A stretch of 64,000 nucleotides of DNA from Eutreptiella sp. 'Long Island Sound 2002' (Eukaryota > Euglenozoa > Euglenophyceae > Eutreptiales > Eutreptiaceae): contig OZ038392.1 of the NCBI GenBank assembly GCA_964036045.1, forward strand, positions 36,159,330 to 36,223,329. The letters run 5' to 3'. Shown here piece after piece: positions 31,541 through 42,768 of this stretch (the stretch's first letter is position 1; every line of letters begins with the position of its first letter). Position numbers and translations under genes: made by a program. The notes under the pieces are model-generated. The model was not told the DNA's origin. It saw only the letters and a program-made list of their open reading frames with translations, and did no database searches.

Positions 31541-32268
31541 CGGGGCAAGGGCCGAGGGCACAAGCCTCCACAGCCCCGGCCCGCCCCCACCGAGGCCACC
31601 GTCAACCTCCTCGACCTCAACCAGCCGGCCGTCACATACTCCAAGGACGCCACATCCGCCCTCCAAGAGCTCCCGATGGCACAGGGGCCGGGGTGGGTTC
31701 CCCACCTCCTCACCTTCCAGGAACAAGGCCTACAGCGCGACGACCCCCAAGAAACCACCCCCATATATACCCCGGACCAGAAAGCGTACAAATGCTACTG
31801 GCACAAGGGGACCCCCCTATACGCCCAAACCGGCATCCACATCCACCTCGTCCACCACCTCAGCGTCCCAGGGAGGCTAGGTGTCTATGAGGTCGTCGGG
31901 GACGGATGGCAACTCAACGTCATCAACACCCACGTCCCCTTCGGCGAAGCCACGGAAACCTTCCTCCAAGCCCTGGCCGAGGCATACCGCCAGATGGCCA
32001 TGCTCGCCCCCACAATCATCATCGGCGACATGAACGCCGCCCCCACCCCAGCGGACCGAGGGGGACAGGCCACACCCCAGGACCAAGCAGTCCGCGACAC
32101 CATCGAAATGCTGGGGCTCGTGGACCTGACAGCCAACCTCGAAGGCCAACCATCCCACTTCCCCCAACAAACGGATGCCGCCCCATCCCGCATCGACGTA
32201 TGCTATGGCGACCCCACCACCATCATCCGAGCGGAGGCCCGATATGGACCCCTCCCGCTGGGACCCAC
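31541..32268 (+). CDS. LINE AP-type endonuclease domain, 5' part of ORF2 (cut by the gypsy insertion)
   Basis: Apurinic-like endonuclease that would nick the target to prime reverse transcription. Motifs in order: LLTFQEQG (catalytic Glu region), NVINTHVPF, IIIGDMNAAPTP (Asp-x-Asn), SRIDVCYGDP. The final histidine motif lies beyond the insertion, as GHSPLHIRL encoded from 43144. The gypsy element plus one duplicated CCCAC add 10,875 bp, divisible by three, so the frames on both sides agree. There is no start Met before 31676, and the preceding TGA is in frame, so this was probably continuous with the upstream ORF. Confidence 0.82.
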
Positions 32269-32802
32269 TGAAAGTGCTGCCCTAGGTCGTGGATGGTGCC
32301 GGAGGGCTCAGGGCCGGCAAGACCAGGGGGGCAGGCACGCGAGGAGTCGACCTGAACACTGCTGTTGGGGGCAGAACCGGATACACGGACACCAACGGAG
32401 GCAAGAGCGGCGACAACGGAGGCAAGATCCATGCTGATTGTCATCCGGCAAAAAATCCCAGTCTATGAAGAAAATTGATGCGGATATTCCTAAGTACATC
32501 TGAGTGTCCATATCTATCTGGAAAGATTTATAAAAATCCGATTGTGAAAAAATATTTGGCCGATCTGGCTCGCGCACGCGCGTCAGCGGCAATTGGCGAT
32601 TCCGGGTAAATGATCGGAACGCGGCGGATTTACGATGAATGGACCGCGGAATCAGATCCGGCACATCAGAAATATATAGGTCTGATCCTGAGACTGAGCT
32701 GCGGGGCGGCGATTCCGCCGAAGCAGAGAAAATGGCCAAAATGTAGCCAATCTGGGGCAGATCTGCGAAAATCTGAGCAGATGGGGGTTAGCCGCACTTA
32801 CA
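32269..32802 (-). repeat. 3' LTR of the gypsy element
   Basis: 534 bp. Differs from the other LTR at four sites that I could count (near 32443, 32694, 32724 and 32789). Starts TGTAAGTGCGGC and ends GCAGCACTTTCA on the minus strand. Confidence 0.95.
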
Positions 32803-32813
32803 CTCCCCCTCCA
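32803..32813 (-). promoter_or_regulatory. Polypurine tract of the gypsy element
   Basis: On the minus strand GGAGGGGGAG lies directly before the 3' LTR, the expected primer position for plus-strand DNA synthesis. Confidence 0.85.
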
Positions 32814-34551
32814 AAAACACACTGGGGTGTGTCTCTACGTCAACGAAGAACGTAGTGCGGGTAAGTCCCAGAAAAAAATAGAAATGTAGCCTCGATGGGG
32901 CGAAATCTGCTTGATCTGACCTGATTTGGGCTGAATTTGCACTGAATCAGGATGGATGAACCTGAAATGAGACAGAATGAGGAGTGACGAACAGTCCTCC
33001 GGGCAGTAAAACATTAGGTTAAGGGCTAAAAAGCATGTAAACGTATCGAGAATCGATACCAAACCATGCCCAGGTTGAGAATGAGGTAGATTATTGGTGG
33101 ATTGAGTGGGAGAATCAAGAAATGGAGTGACATCTCGGCGCTCTGGCACAGTTTAGCTGTCGCGGGCACGCTACGGTGTCCTCCACGTACTCTACATCGT
33201 GTTACTCCCGCTTTTCTCTTTCTGAAAAGTGCAGCATGTGCGTCAGATTTGGCGCATCTGGTGGATGATCACAAGATTCAGCAAGATTGAGAATCAATTT
33301 GAGCAGAGATGAAGGAGATGAAACAATCACAGAGAGGGAAAACAAATACAAATGTAGTCTGCAGGCCCTAAGTGAACAGAAAAACATCAGCGTCAACGAA
33401 GTTAGGCAAAGCCGTAAACAGATCTTCGAGGAATGAGAGGAGATGACAAGGAAATCAACCTAAATTGTCCTAAAATGAGGGGAATTTGCTCATTTTCGTA
33501 AGATGAAGGTGAAATGAAGCGGAATGTCTAGAACTGAAACTACTAACACCTTCGTTTAGACTAGAGTTAATATATATTGTCGTTTATTCAGCTGAATTGT
33601 GCTTTCCGGCACGTTGGTTGGCGAGCATCCAACAGATTCCATGAAAATGTGGATCATGTGATGATGCATCATGATGGGACATGATAGCCCTGGACCCTTG
33701 GCATGTACCGCGCCGAAGGTTCGCTGGAGGCGCTTTACTGACAGTATATAACCGAGAGACACCGAATAGTCCTTTATTTACAGTGGCACGGTGTCAATCG
33801 ACTTGGACAAGGCCCATCTTTCGATTGAGTCCCACAAGACACTTGGATTCACCATTTTCGACAGTTTCAGGTCGGATTGAGGTCACATTGGCGTGTGCCA
33901 AAAATACACCGAAGCTTACGGAAGCTCTGAGGTCCGAGAGGTTGCTGTTAGAAGTCCCTGGAGCTCCTATATGAAGGTTGTCTGAACAATTGACGTCGGG
34001 GTTTTGCTGCACTGTTGCGCAGAATGATGGACAAACCTGAGGAATTCAAGGTAAATTCAAGGAATCTGGATCTGAATCTGGACTTTGGCTTCAGCCTCAC
34101 GGCAAATGAAGGTAAGATCTGAGTTCCTGGACTAGTTCCAGAACTACAGGGGGTGCCTGTAGGGGTGAATGTCGCTGGCCAGCGTTTTTACTATGTACAT
34201 TTGCTTCCATCTGCACGAGTAGCCAAATTCCAAAGATGCACAGACCAACAGAGACAAGATTACCCCGGATCTGCCTGAATTAAGCCTGAGTTTGGTTTTT
34301 TCTGGACACGGCAGCACACTCCGTGGCTTTCGGCAGCGTATCTACGCCTTGTCTGCCGAACGGAGACCAAAGAAAAGTTGATTGACGTCAAATTATCAAA
34401 CATTCGCAGTTCTCCACATCATGTCGTAATCAGGAAGAATGAACAGTGGATTGAGCAGAATGTGGTTTTTTTCAAGTCGTCAGAACACTCACATTGGAAT
34501 AAGTGGTCGACGGGGCGAGGCGTCGGCGACTCAAGTCACGACGGGTCTCCC
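32814..34551 (-). other. Long 3' non-coding region of the gypsy element
   Basis: About 1.74 kb lie between the pol stop and the polypurine tract. The longest minus-strand frame is 104 codons (32835-33149) and has no transmembrane or envelope features. No antisense gene is evident. Long 3' regions of this kind occur in some chromoviruses. Confidence 0.6.
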
Positions 34552-37500
34552 TCAATTCGGCCAAGCACGAATACATGTGACCACCAACCTGTCTGGTGGG
34601 GCCCTCGTACGGCTTGGGCGCTGCAAATCAGCGGCCGAACTCGAAGCTTGGTCCTCATTTGGCTCCTGGGCTGGCCTGACCGCAGGAGGGGGGATCGACG
34701 GATCAGCCCTGGAAGGTGGCTGCTGAGGGCCGTAAAAGGCTGGATCTCGATTCACCACAGGTCTTTTTCCGTCGCTCTCCACCTGTCTGTCAGGTTTCGA
34801 CAGACAGTCTGTCAGGAGTACGCCAATTTCGGGGTGCTTCTTGAGGAAGTCGATGAACCCCTTGGTGTACCCATGGACAAAAGAATGGACTGGTTCCCAG
34901 TTGTTGTGACTGGAATCAAAGCCCCTCCACTCACATAGAAATTCCCATTCGCCCTTTTCGTCACATCTTGCCTCTAAAATCCTCTTGAGTTCGTACTTCC
35001 CCCCTTCGATGACCCGATCGGACAAAAATTTCGAAGTCCAAAAAAGGGGTTTAACCCGATCCTTGGGGGAGGGGATCTCTCTCTTGAGGCGATCGCCCGA
35101 AACTTCAATTTCCCTGCTGACATCCACACGAATCCTCCACCTGTTCTCACCTAGACGCGCTGTAACAGCGAATGGCCCCTCCCACAAGGGAAGAAGCTTA
35201 TCATCTCCGTCCAGGGTGGTTTCGGATTTTCGAAGCCAAACTCGATCATCGACTTCAAAATTGTGGGGGTTTTTTCGGCCTTGATTCTGGACCCAAAGCC
35301 AGTCAGCTTGATGCTTATCGATTAATTTCGAGACAGTTTTTTCTGCTCGTTCGATTTCGTCCAAAAACAACGAAGCATCTTTACAAGGGCGAGGATTATT
35401 CAACGGCATGTTCCACCAACACTTCTTTCGTCCAAAGACAATTTCATTTGGAGAAAGGCCATGGTACAATGGCGTGTTGTGGTAACGGCGAAGCAATGCG
35501 AAGAGAACTTCAAGCCAATGGAAGTCTTTCTCACTGGCGAGCTCCTTACGAAGCATATTTATAACAGAGCGGCCGGCTCTTTCGCCAGGCAGCGCTCGAT
35601 GTGAGTGGATTTCACATCTCAGGTGGTGGATTCCAAGGCGAGCACATAATTCCTTCCACCATTCGGAGGTGTACTCTTTGCCTGAGTCCGTAACCACCTC
35701 GGATGGGACGTCCCAACCTCCCATCCAGGTCTGCGCGCACCATTTGGCGGCAGCTTTGCCAGTCATTGACTCGACGTTGCAAGGCAACACCTGAATGTAG
35801 CCAGAATGACGGCATTGTATAAGGAGCACTCCATTGACCTTTTTGTTGGTCCAATGGCACTCTTCGTCGTCGAGTTCACCAAGATGGAAAAAATCACTGG
35901 TGACTCTGTTAAAGAGGCGCTCCGGAATAGGATGTGGCCTCAGATGGCCGTGCTTCTTCGCGCTGGGGGGCGTCGAGACAGCACATTGGGCACATCCGGC
36001 GGCTACTTTCATACAATGAGTATATAGCCTTGAGCCGAACAACCTATGTTTAATCATCGACCATAATCTACGGCCATGTGCGTGGGGGGACTCCCATTTG
36101 TGCCACCAGTTTAACACTGGGGGGGCCAGGGCGTCTGGTACGCACAATTTACCCTCCATCCACAGCTTCCCCCCATCCAACGAATATTCAGAATAAATTC
36201 CATCCTTGTGAGCATCTTTGGATTTGAGATTCTCAAAGACCTCTTTAAACATGGAATCATGCAGATAATCATTCGTCCAGTCACGGATGATAAGGGAATC
36301 TTTCGGCAGGGGTGGAGTTTTGGCCGGATCTCGACGCTTAATGCCCTGAATCAACCGAAATCCACTTACAGGTGGGGTATACTCGAACCGTTTCACACTC
36401 CCTGAGGAGGGATCGGTGACTTTCTCCACGACTTTCAGTGATTTGGTGATAATCTCATGGGCATGCGCCGGATCTGAGAAGGCCGTGATATCATTACACG
36501 GTAATGCGTGCTGTTTAACAGAGCATTGCATGCATTCACGTCGAATGAGCTTTTTTTCTTCTTGATCCCACTCGATTACGACGTGGCGGTCCTGCTCCGT
36601 ACCATGGATGTTGGTACTTTGCAGCCCCTCTGAAGCGGGGTAAGCCCATCGGCTCAGAGCATCCGCTACCGTGTTGTGTTTTCCAGGCAAATACGACACA
36701 TGGAGGTCAAACAAACTGAGAAATTCATGCCATCTGGCCCGTCGACCAGCTGGGCTCGCGACAGTATCAATGTGTTCGGTGGCCCAATACTCCAGAGATG
36801 GATGATCCGTTAGGACCTCAACTCGATTGGTGCCAACCCACGATTGGTACTTCTTCAGAGCGCAGATTATGGCATATGTCTCTTGCTCACGCGGTGACCA
36901 TTGCATCTGGCGTGGAGCTAGCTTCCGAGACCAAAATGCAAGAGGGTAATGATCACCTGTGGCTTCATCAACCTGTTCAAGGACAGCTCCGATCGCGTAC
37001 CTAGAAGCGTCGGTTCTTATGTAGAAGGGTCGGTCGAATTTCGGCACATGCAACGTGGCGACTTCGCAGAGGGCCGCCTTCAAGTGATGGAAGGCCTCCT
37101 CGCACTCGTCAGTCCACTTGACACGAACCTTTGAACCTGCCTTGCCCGCATCTCTCCCTACCTTCAATAGTTCAGTGAGGGGGGCAGCAAATTTGGCATA
37201 ATTCGGCACAAAAGTGTGGTAAAAATTGCAACAACCCAGGAATCCTCTGAATTCCGTGATCGTCTCAGGGCGCTTCCACTTCTGAATAGCGACGAGCTTC
37301 CCTGGACTGGGTCGTCGGGTGCCATTATCAAGGAGAGAACCACAAAATTCGACTGATTTTAAAAATAGTTTTCCCTTCTTTGGCCCACAAATCAGCTGAT
37401 TGGCATCAAGAATGTCCAAAACCTGGTTCAGCTGCTTTTCATGTAAGGCCACCAGCTCGGCTTCGGTCAGTCCCTCCCCCTCTGTCGCGATGATTATGTC

Positions 37501-39735
37501 ATCTATGTACACACTCACGAAGGCACGCAGCTCAGGATGAGCTGTAAAAAGCACATCCTCCATCATTCTTTGAAAAAACGAAGGCGCGTTCTTCAGGCCC
37601 ATGGGCATGACCGTCCACTGGACTGGGCCACATGGCGTGCACATACAGGTGAGAGGTCGGCTGTCCTTCCTCAACGGCATTTGGTGAAAGCCGTGACGGA
37701 GATCCAGCACAGAAAACAAACGACCTCTTGCCCTCTTGGCGATTTCCTCCTCAATGAGGGGCAGGGGGTGTGAATCCGCCTTGGTTTCGGCGTTGAGGTT
37801 GCGAAAATCAACAACCATTCGCCAACCATCAATGGTGTTCTGGTCTGCAGGCGGCGGCTTCGGGACTGTGAAGGGTGCACAGCACCACTCGCTGGTCATA
37901 CAACCCTCAAGCCAACCAAATTCCCTGAGATTTCTCTCGATTATTTTTCTGAGTATCTCATGTTTCTGTCCATGGTTCTCATAAGGACGCTGTTTCTTCG
38001 CCTTGTACCCTTCACGAAGCTCGATGAAGGCTTCACCCAACTGCCCACGGACAGGGGGGTTTTTGATCAACTTCCCCGAAAGGGTTGTGTCCTTCCGTTC
38101 CTCAAAAATCTTGTCTCTTTTCTTGGAACACAACTCAGTGTCCACCTGATCGCCAGGAATTACTGTCGAAAAAACTTTGGCGATTTCTTCGGCCTTGGCA
38201 GGAAGAATCTTCTTACGGATGTCCCTAAAAAGGTCCGTATCAACTGCCTCTTGAAGATAGGTGGGTCGAGTGTCGACATTCCAGAGATTCTCTTCGTGAT
38301 CCAGCTCCTCGAAAGGATCTATGAAGGCTTCCACACGGGGTTTTTCATAAAAAACTCTGAATTTGCGGCGCGAAGAAAATTTTTTTGTCGTCCGTGCGCC
38401 GTAGATTTTTTTGGATGTAGATCGTATTGGGGAAGAGGGAGACGAGGCGGATCCATTTGACGTTGGATCACCTTGGGCATCTGACGGACAAAAATCAGAA
38501 AAAATAGATTCATCATCAGGACCACGCTCAACCTCAGATTCAGACCCAACACAGGAATCAGTACTAGAATCAGCAGAATCAGAGTCAGAAAGCTTTCCAT
38601 CCACCAGGAATGCAAGCGAACTCCAGGGCCGCTGTGGCAGGGGACCTGTGTCGTCCCTGGCATACAGCTTAATCTTCCTGGGAAGTTCGATGTAATCTAC
38701 ACAAATGTCTTGCAATTCCTGAAACCAAGGCTTGTCGTCCCACAAGGGCACAACTAAAATCGCCTGGGTTTTATCTTGCTTGATTTTGTGGATGACCTGC
38801 CGGATTAAGTGAAACGGAGGATTAATCCATAACTTCTTGTCCCATTTATGGGTCCAAGCGTCGCGAAAGTGCTTGTCAAAGCGCTTGTTCTCGCGGTTAG
38901 CAAAGGCATCACACTGTGGCCAAAAGGAATGGTGTTCATAAAAATATTCACAAATTGTATCGCGCCATTTGTCGACAACTCTGTAGGATGAAGAGTGCCA
39001 GCGCGAAGGACGTCGTGGCTGGGTGTCCCTACGAAGACATTCTAACTCTCGGGAGTAATCGGCACTCCCATTCACCTCTGCAATGGTGACATCTTCGCCA
39101 AACTTTGGTGAAACCTTTTGCTTCAAAAATTCTTCTGCACTTTTAAACCCTGCGTGCAAAAAACGAAATTCAGGACGCTCCAAGGGACCTGACTCCAGCA
39201 AAAAACAACGCCGATGACCTACGGGCGCCACCCTGTTCTTGCGAAGCCAAGGATGGCCCAAGTAAAGGTCATACTTTATGTCGGCACGATAGAAGTAGTC
39301 ATCCTTAAGGATAACTTCCTCCACATTGCCATCTTCCCAAAGGTCTTGAGCGACCAAATGAGTTGATATATAACAACCGCGTTGCCCACCTGCGAGAGAA
39401 TGTCCAGAAACTCCCTCGAGGGTAACAGGATGAGGCGAATCAAACACGCAGTCGTCAGGCAAAAAAGAATTGGATTGGAGATTTACCTCCGATCCATTGT
39501 CACACAAACAAGTGGCGAGGTGGAAATTGCCCTTGCAATCAGAGACCCACAGCTTTGTGACAAACTGACGGGCCCTGTGCTTGGACTGTACACCAACCTC
39601 GTCCACTACAACAGAAGGATCCGCTGCCGGATCCAGGGGAGAGGAGACAAGCGACCCTACATCAAGTAGTGGTCGAGAAGGAATCTGGGGATCATGCCTG
39701 AAATCGCCTGGGGAGGGGCGATTTTCGTGGCTCCC
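34552..39735 (-). CDS. pol: Gypsy Pol polyprotein: protease, methyltransferase-like, RT, RNase H, integrase, chromodomain
   Basis: Numbering from 39606: protease-like CDNGSEVN at ~35-42 (DNG instead of the usual DSG/DTG) with LGHPWL at ~116; a region at ~225-312 with CDAFANREN, LWINPPF, AILVVPLW and PWFQEL, resembling the adenine-methyltransferase-like domain of DIRS elements; RT ~565-720 with FSVLDLRHGFHQMPL and YIDD; RNase H ~860-985 with RTDASRYAIG and NTVADALSRW; integrase with an H/H/C/C zinc finger (~1169-1208) and D1238, D1307, E1342; chromodomain ~1530-1592 (FLCEWRGFDSSHNNWEP). The frame is open without a stop from the codon after the UAG at 39736-39738, so Pol is in the same frame as Gag. 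No ATG lies near the start, which supports read-through expression. Confidence 0.95.
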   Translation of the reverse strand, partial: GSHENRPSPGDFRHDPQIPSRPLLDVGSLVSSPLDPAADPSVVVDEVGVQSKHRARQFVTKLWVSDCKGNFHLATCLCDNGSEVNLQSNSFLPDDCVFDSPHPVTLEGVSGHSLAGGQRGCYISTHLVAQDLWEDGNVEEVILKDDYFYRADIKYDLYLGHPWLRKNRVAPVGHRRCFLLESGPLERPEFRFLHAGFKSAEEFLKQKVSPKFGEDVTIAEVNGSADYSRELECLRRDTQPRRPSRWHSSSYRVVDKWRDTICEYFYEHHSFWPQCDAFANRENKRFDKHFRDAWTHKWDKKLWINPPFHLIRQVIHKIKQDKTQAILVVPLWDDKPWFQELQDICVDYIELPRKIKLYARDDTGPLPQRPWSSLAFLVDGKLSDSDSADSSTDSCVGSESEVERGPDDESIFSDFCPSDAQGDPTSNGSASSPSSPIRSTSKKIYGARTTKKFSSRRKFRVFYEKPRVEAFIDPFEELDHEENLWNVDTRPTYLQEAVDTDLFRDIRKKILPAKAEEIAKVFSTVIPGDQVDTELCSKKRDKIFEERKDTTLSGKLIKNPPVRGQLGEAFIELREGYKAKKQRPYENHGQKHEILRKIIERNLREFGWLEGCMTSEWCCAPFTVPKPPPADQNTIDGWRMVVDFRNLNAETKADSHPLPLIEEEIAKRARGRLFSVLDLRHGFHQMPLRKDSRPLTCMCTPCGPVQWTVMPMGLKNAPSFFQRMMEDVLFTAHPELRAFVSVYIDDIIIATEGEGLTEAELVALHEKQLNQVLDILDANQLICGPKKGKLFLKSVEFCGSLLDNGTRRPSPGKLVAIQKWKRPETITEFRGFLGCCNFYHTFVPNYAKFAAPLTELLKVGRDAGKAGSKVRVKWTDECEEAFHHLKAALCEVATLHVPKFDRPFYIRTDASRYAIGAVLEQVDEATGDHYPLAFWSRKLAPRQMQWSPREQETYAIICALKKYQSWVGTNRVEVLTDHPSLEYWATEHIDTVASPAGRRARWHEFLSLFDLHVSYLPGKHNTVADALSRWAYPASEGLQSTNIHGTEQDRHVVIEWDQEEKKLIRRECMQCSVKQHALPCNDITAFSDPAHAHEIITKSLKVVEKVTDPSSGSVKRFEYTPPVSGFRLIQGIKRRDPAKTPPLPKDSLIIRDWTNDYLHDSMFKEVFENLKSKDAHKDGIYSEYSLDGGKLWMEGKLCVPDALAPPVLNWWHKWESPHAHGRRLWSMIKHRLFGSRLYTHCMKVAAGCAQCAVSTPPSAKKHGHLRPHPIPERLFNRVTSDFFHLGELDDEECHWTNKKVNGVLLIQCRHSGYIQVLPCNVESMTGKAAAKWCAQTWMGGWDVPSEVVTDSGKEYTSEWWKELCARLGIHHLRCEIHSHRALPGERAGRSVINMLRKELASEKDFHWLEVLFALLRRYHNTPLYHGLSPNEIVFGRKKCWWNMPLNNPRPCKDASLFLDEIERAEKTVSKLIDKHQADWLWVQNQGRKNPHNFEVDDRVWLRKSETTLDGDDKLLPLWEGPFAVTARLGENRWRIRVDVSREIEVSGDRLKREIPSPKDRVKPLFWTSKFLSDRVIEGGKYELKRILEARCDEKGEWEFLCEWRGFDSSHNNWEPVHSFVHGYTKGFIDFLKKHPEIGVLLTDCLSKPDRQVESDGKRPVVNRDPAFYGPQQPPSRADPSIPPPAVRPAQEPNEDQASSSAADLQRPSRTRAPPDRLVVTCIRAWPN

Positions 39736-39738
39736 CTA
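39736..39738 (-). promoter_or_regulatory. Single in-frame UAG between gag and pol (candidate read-through stop)
   Basis: The context is GCC UAG GGG. The next 43 codons to 39607 are open in the same frame and lead into the protease. A UAG followed by G is also the arrangement in retroviruses that use stop-codon suppression. Confidence 0.8.
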
Positions 39739-42700
39739 GGCGTTCTGATCTCCAGTGGCTGCGTTAACATTATGGACACACCCTGATTCGCCGACCCACT
39801 CATCTTGGAGCGGATCATCTGCTGGATTCAAGGCATTTAATTCATAATCTCGATCCTCATCGGACACCTGATCTGCACCTGAGACCTGATCCACACGATG
39901 GTTGCCCTTTCCACGTCCACGGCCACGGCCGCCGGATGATGGACCTCCACCCTCGCCACGCCCTCTGCCCTTACCAGAGGAAGGGGTTCCCGAAGGATTT
40001 CCCTTACCTTTACCCTGGGATCCTAGAGCATTTCCCTTGTTTGCACCGGATTGAGGGGTTTGGCCTGGATTTCGATCCCCGCCTCCGGCGTTGCTATTGG
40101 GATTTTTCTGGCCGTTCGGCTGCCCACCGGAGCCGGATGGAGTCCGATTTCCTGTGCCTTGGGACCCGCCAGGGCCTCCAGGATTTTTGTTTCCACCGGA
40201 GGGGGTCGGATTCCCTTTTCCAGCCTTCCCACCGTGCACCTGTCTGTCATTCCTGTCTGAATTCTGCGAATTACTGATATTTTCACCAATCACTTTGTGA
40301 TCGTAAGGAGACCATCGGTGATTATCAGTAGAATGCGTCTTAGCTCGGTTCGTAGAACCTAAAAGAAGGCAGATGCTACAGTGCTGCTGAACATTCTGGG
40401 TGTCATTCACCTTTTTGTTGCCCTTTTGGGCCCCATTTTGGGTGTTTTGCTGGGTATTCTTGTTTCCCCCAAGACCCTCATGGAAATTCTGGTTGGCGGC
40501 GTCGGCGAGCCGCTCAACCTCCTCCCAGAGTTCCTTCGGGGTGTACGAAAACACCCAGTTTTTGGCCTTCAGGCGATGGCCATGGAAGCTGACTCCCCTG
40601 TTGAGGACTTGGACAAACAAGTCCCGATCCTCGTGTTCATGAAACTTTATTTTCCACGTCTCTTCGGTGAATTTCACCTTAGAAAAGGACGTGGGGGAGC
40701 ACTTTTGAAGTGCCTCCCTGACGGAAAACTTGTTGGCAGAGGCATCCAAGCCTTCCACCTCCGCCCACCAGGTCTTGACCTTTTCTTCGGACTGTTTGTT
40801 CCGAAGGGTGGCGGCAGTTTCTGAGGGGATCTTGTCAAAAATCAGACTTTTCAGCTCGGCACTAGAAAATTTTTCGCCTGAATGTTCAGCTTCTTCCACT
40901 AAATTCCAGAAGCGCTGTTTTTTGTCTTGCACTTCGTGCAAGATTAATCGCGAGAATGAAGGAAAATTCTTCAACATTTGGTGGTAGTGGTCCTCTGGCA
41001 GCCGGGATCCACGTACCTCCAACTGTTCCCACACCTCATCAAAGGTAAGGGAGGAACTTGTATCCTCGCGATCACTCCAAGTCCTGAGCCAAGTGTTGGC
41101 CGGCGGTCCCTCAAGGCAATCCAAGAGGGCCATCAGGAACTGATCATCTTGGAGCTTTTGAGTTTTAACCCACAGTTTAAATTCCCGTTGGAACTGAGGC
41201 CAACGTCGGGGGTTCCCATTATACTTCGGTTGCTTGGCAACCTGACGAAGTCGCAAGGAAGTAGGGTTAAGAAGCGAATCCAGCCCAACACCGGCCGTAA
41301 TGGCAGACACCTTGGCGGCATCATTCGCCACACCAGCTCCGGCGAGGGTCTGGGCGAGCAACAGCTGGGCTAAGGTATTGGAATCAGCAGCAGGAGGGGC
41401 AGTACGGGAGGCAGTTCGCTTGGCATTCTGAGCCTCAGTCCTAGCCTTCGCCGTCCTACTCTCAGAACGAGAGATTTTAACCCTTTCCTTTAGCTTGGTC
41501 CTGCTGATCCTTGCATCGGTGGTCCTGGAGTCCACCGAAGGAGCAATTGAAAAAATTTCTGTCGCCTCCTCCGATGGCTCTGTTGCTTGTTCCACCGATG
41601 AGGCGCCCTCAGACCGCATGTGCGTCTTGAAAAGATTTTTTATTCCCCGCGTTTGAATGATGAGGTGCATTTGATCTTTGAGCTGTTGGAGCTCAGCATC
41701 TCGCTGGAATCTGCAGGAGCAGTCAACAGGACAGTACATGCCGTGTCCTGAAGGGCCTGAGCAGGCTGTCGGACCGCTGATCTCGGTGGTCCGCAGCCAG
41801 GAGTCCACTTGGGGAGCTCCTTCAGCCCTGATTTCCAGGCTTGCCTGCCTGGCCGCCTCTAAAATTCCTTCCTCAACCGCGGCGGCTAGATCGTCGCGGA
41901 TGGAAACAGGGGGATGAGGGGCGGAGGGCCCCGGAAAAGGTGCCCGAACCTTCTCCTCCGGGAAGGGGCTTGCCTCCCAGATCTGCAAAAAAATGGCAAA
42001 AGAGTCATCTTCTTGAGAACGCCACCACATCCTGGTATTAATTTCGTTCTGAAGGAGGAAAAAATATTCCGTTAAAAAATCAGAGGCGATTCTTTCTTGT
42101 TCGATCAGCTTAGACGAGGCTAAGTAACAAAGGGCCTCAAGGGCCTCAAGGTTACGGGTCACTTCTGGGGACAAATGGTCGCCCCAGTGTGCCCAAGAGG
42201 CTGGTCGATTATAGCTAGGTACCTCACCTGGACCGCCCATCTCAATGTCGTTCAGATCGGCGTCAATGGTCTCAAATGTTGGACATGCGTAAGGAATGTT
42301 GGTACCTGTCAGCTCCGTAAGCTCCACCGGAGCATTGCCATCGTCGTAGGCCGGCGGATTCCAGCTGCTCGATGGCCAGTTTCGACTGGGATTATGGTAA
42401 TCTGGGTCCCCACAGCTGCTGATGTGCGCCCTTCTTGGGCAGCTTGGACTTGCGCAAGGCATTCCTCTCAAGGCCTCGTTCGCACAGCACCAAGGCAGTG
42501 TAATCGTTACTTCTCCAGAAGCGGCGGGGTCTACGGGGCCGTACTGGGGAGCTGGCTGTGGATGGGACGCCACTGAAGCAACATTCATGTAGCCTCTGCT
42601 ACCATGAAAGTGCTGCCCTAGGTCGTGGATGGTGCCGGAGGGCTCAGGGCCGGCAAGACCAGGGGGGCAGGCACGCGAGGAGTCGACCTGAACACTGCTG

Positions 42701-42768
42701 TTGGGGGCAGAACCGGATACACGGACACCAACGGAGGCAAGAGCGGCGACAACGGAGGCAAGATCCAT
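39739..42768 (-). CDS. gag: Gypsy Gag polyprotein
   Basis: Up to 1010 residues. The first Met (42768) lies inside the 5' LTR; an in-frame Met at 42588 (MNVASVASHPQ) lies just after the primer site and may be the real start if transcripts begin downstream of 42768. The N-terminal half holds a Cys-rich patch (CPVDCSCRF) and a basic Arg/Ser/Lys segment. The capsid-like core contains YNGNPRRWPQFQREFKLWV. A zinc-knuckle-like CSICLLLGSTNRAKTHSTDNH with non-standard spacing follows, and the tail is Gly/Asn/Pro-rich with RGRGRG motifs. It should form the particle and bind RNA. It ends at UAG, in frame with Pol. Confidence 0.92.
42593..42604 (-). promoter_or_regulatory. Primer-binding site for initiator tRNA-Met
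   Basis: Directly after the 5' LTR the minus strand reads TGGTAGCAGAGG, complementary to the 3' end of initiator tRNA-Met as known from many eukaryotes. Confidence 0.88.

Noticed and set aside
32835-33149. Envelope-like or accessory ORF at the 3' end of the gypsy element
   Set aside because: Only 104 codons, no signal peptide or membrane segment, no similarity to a known accessory protein.
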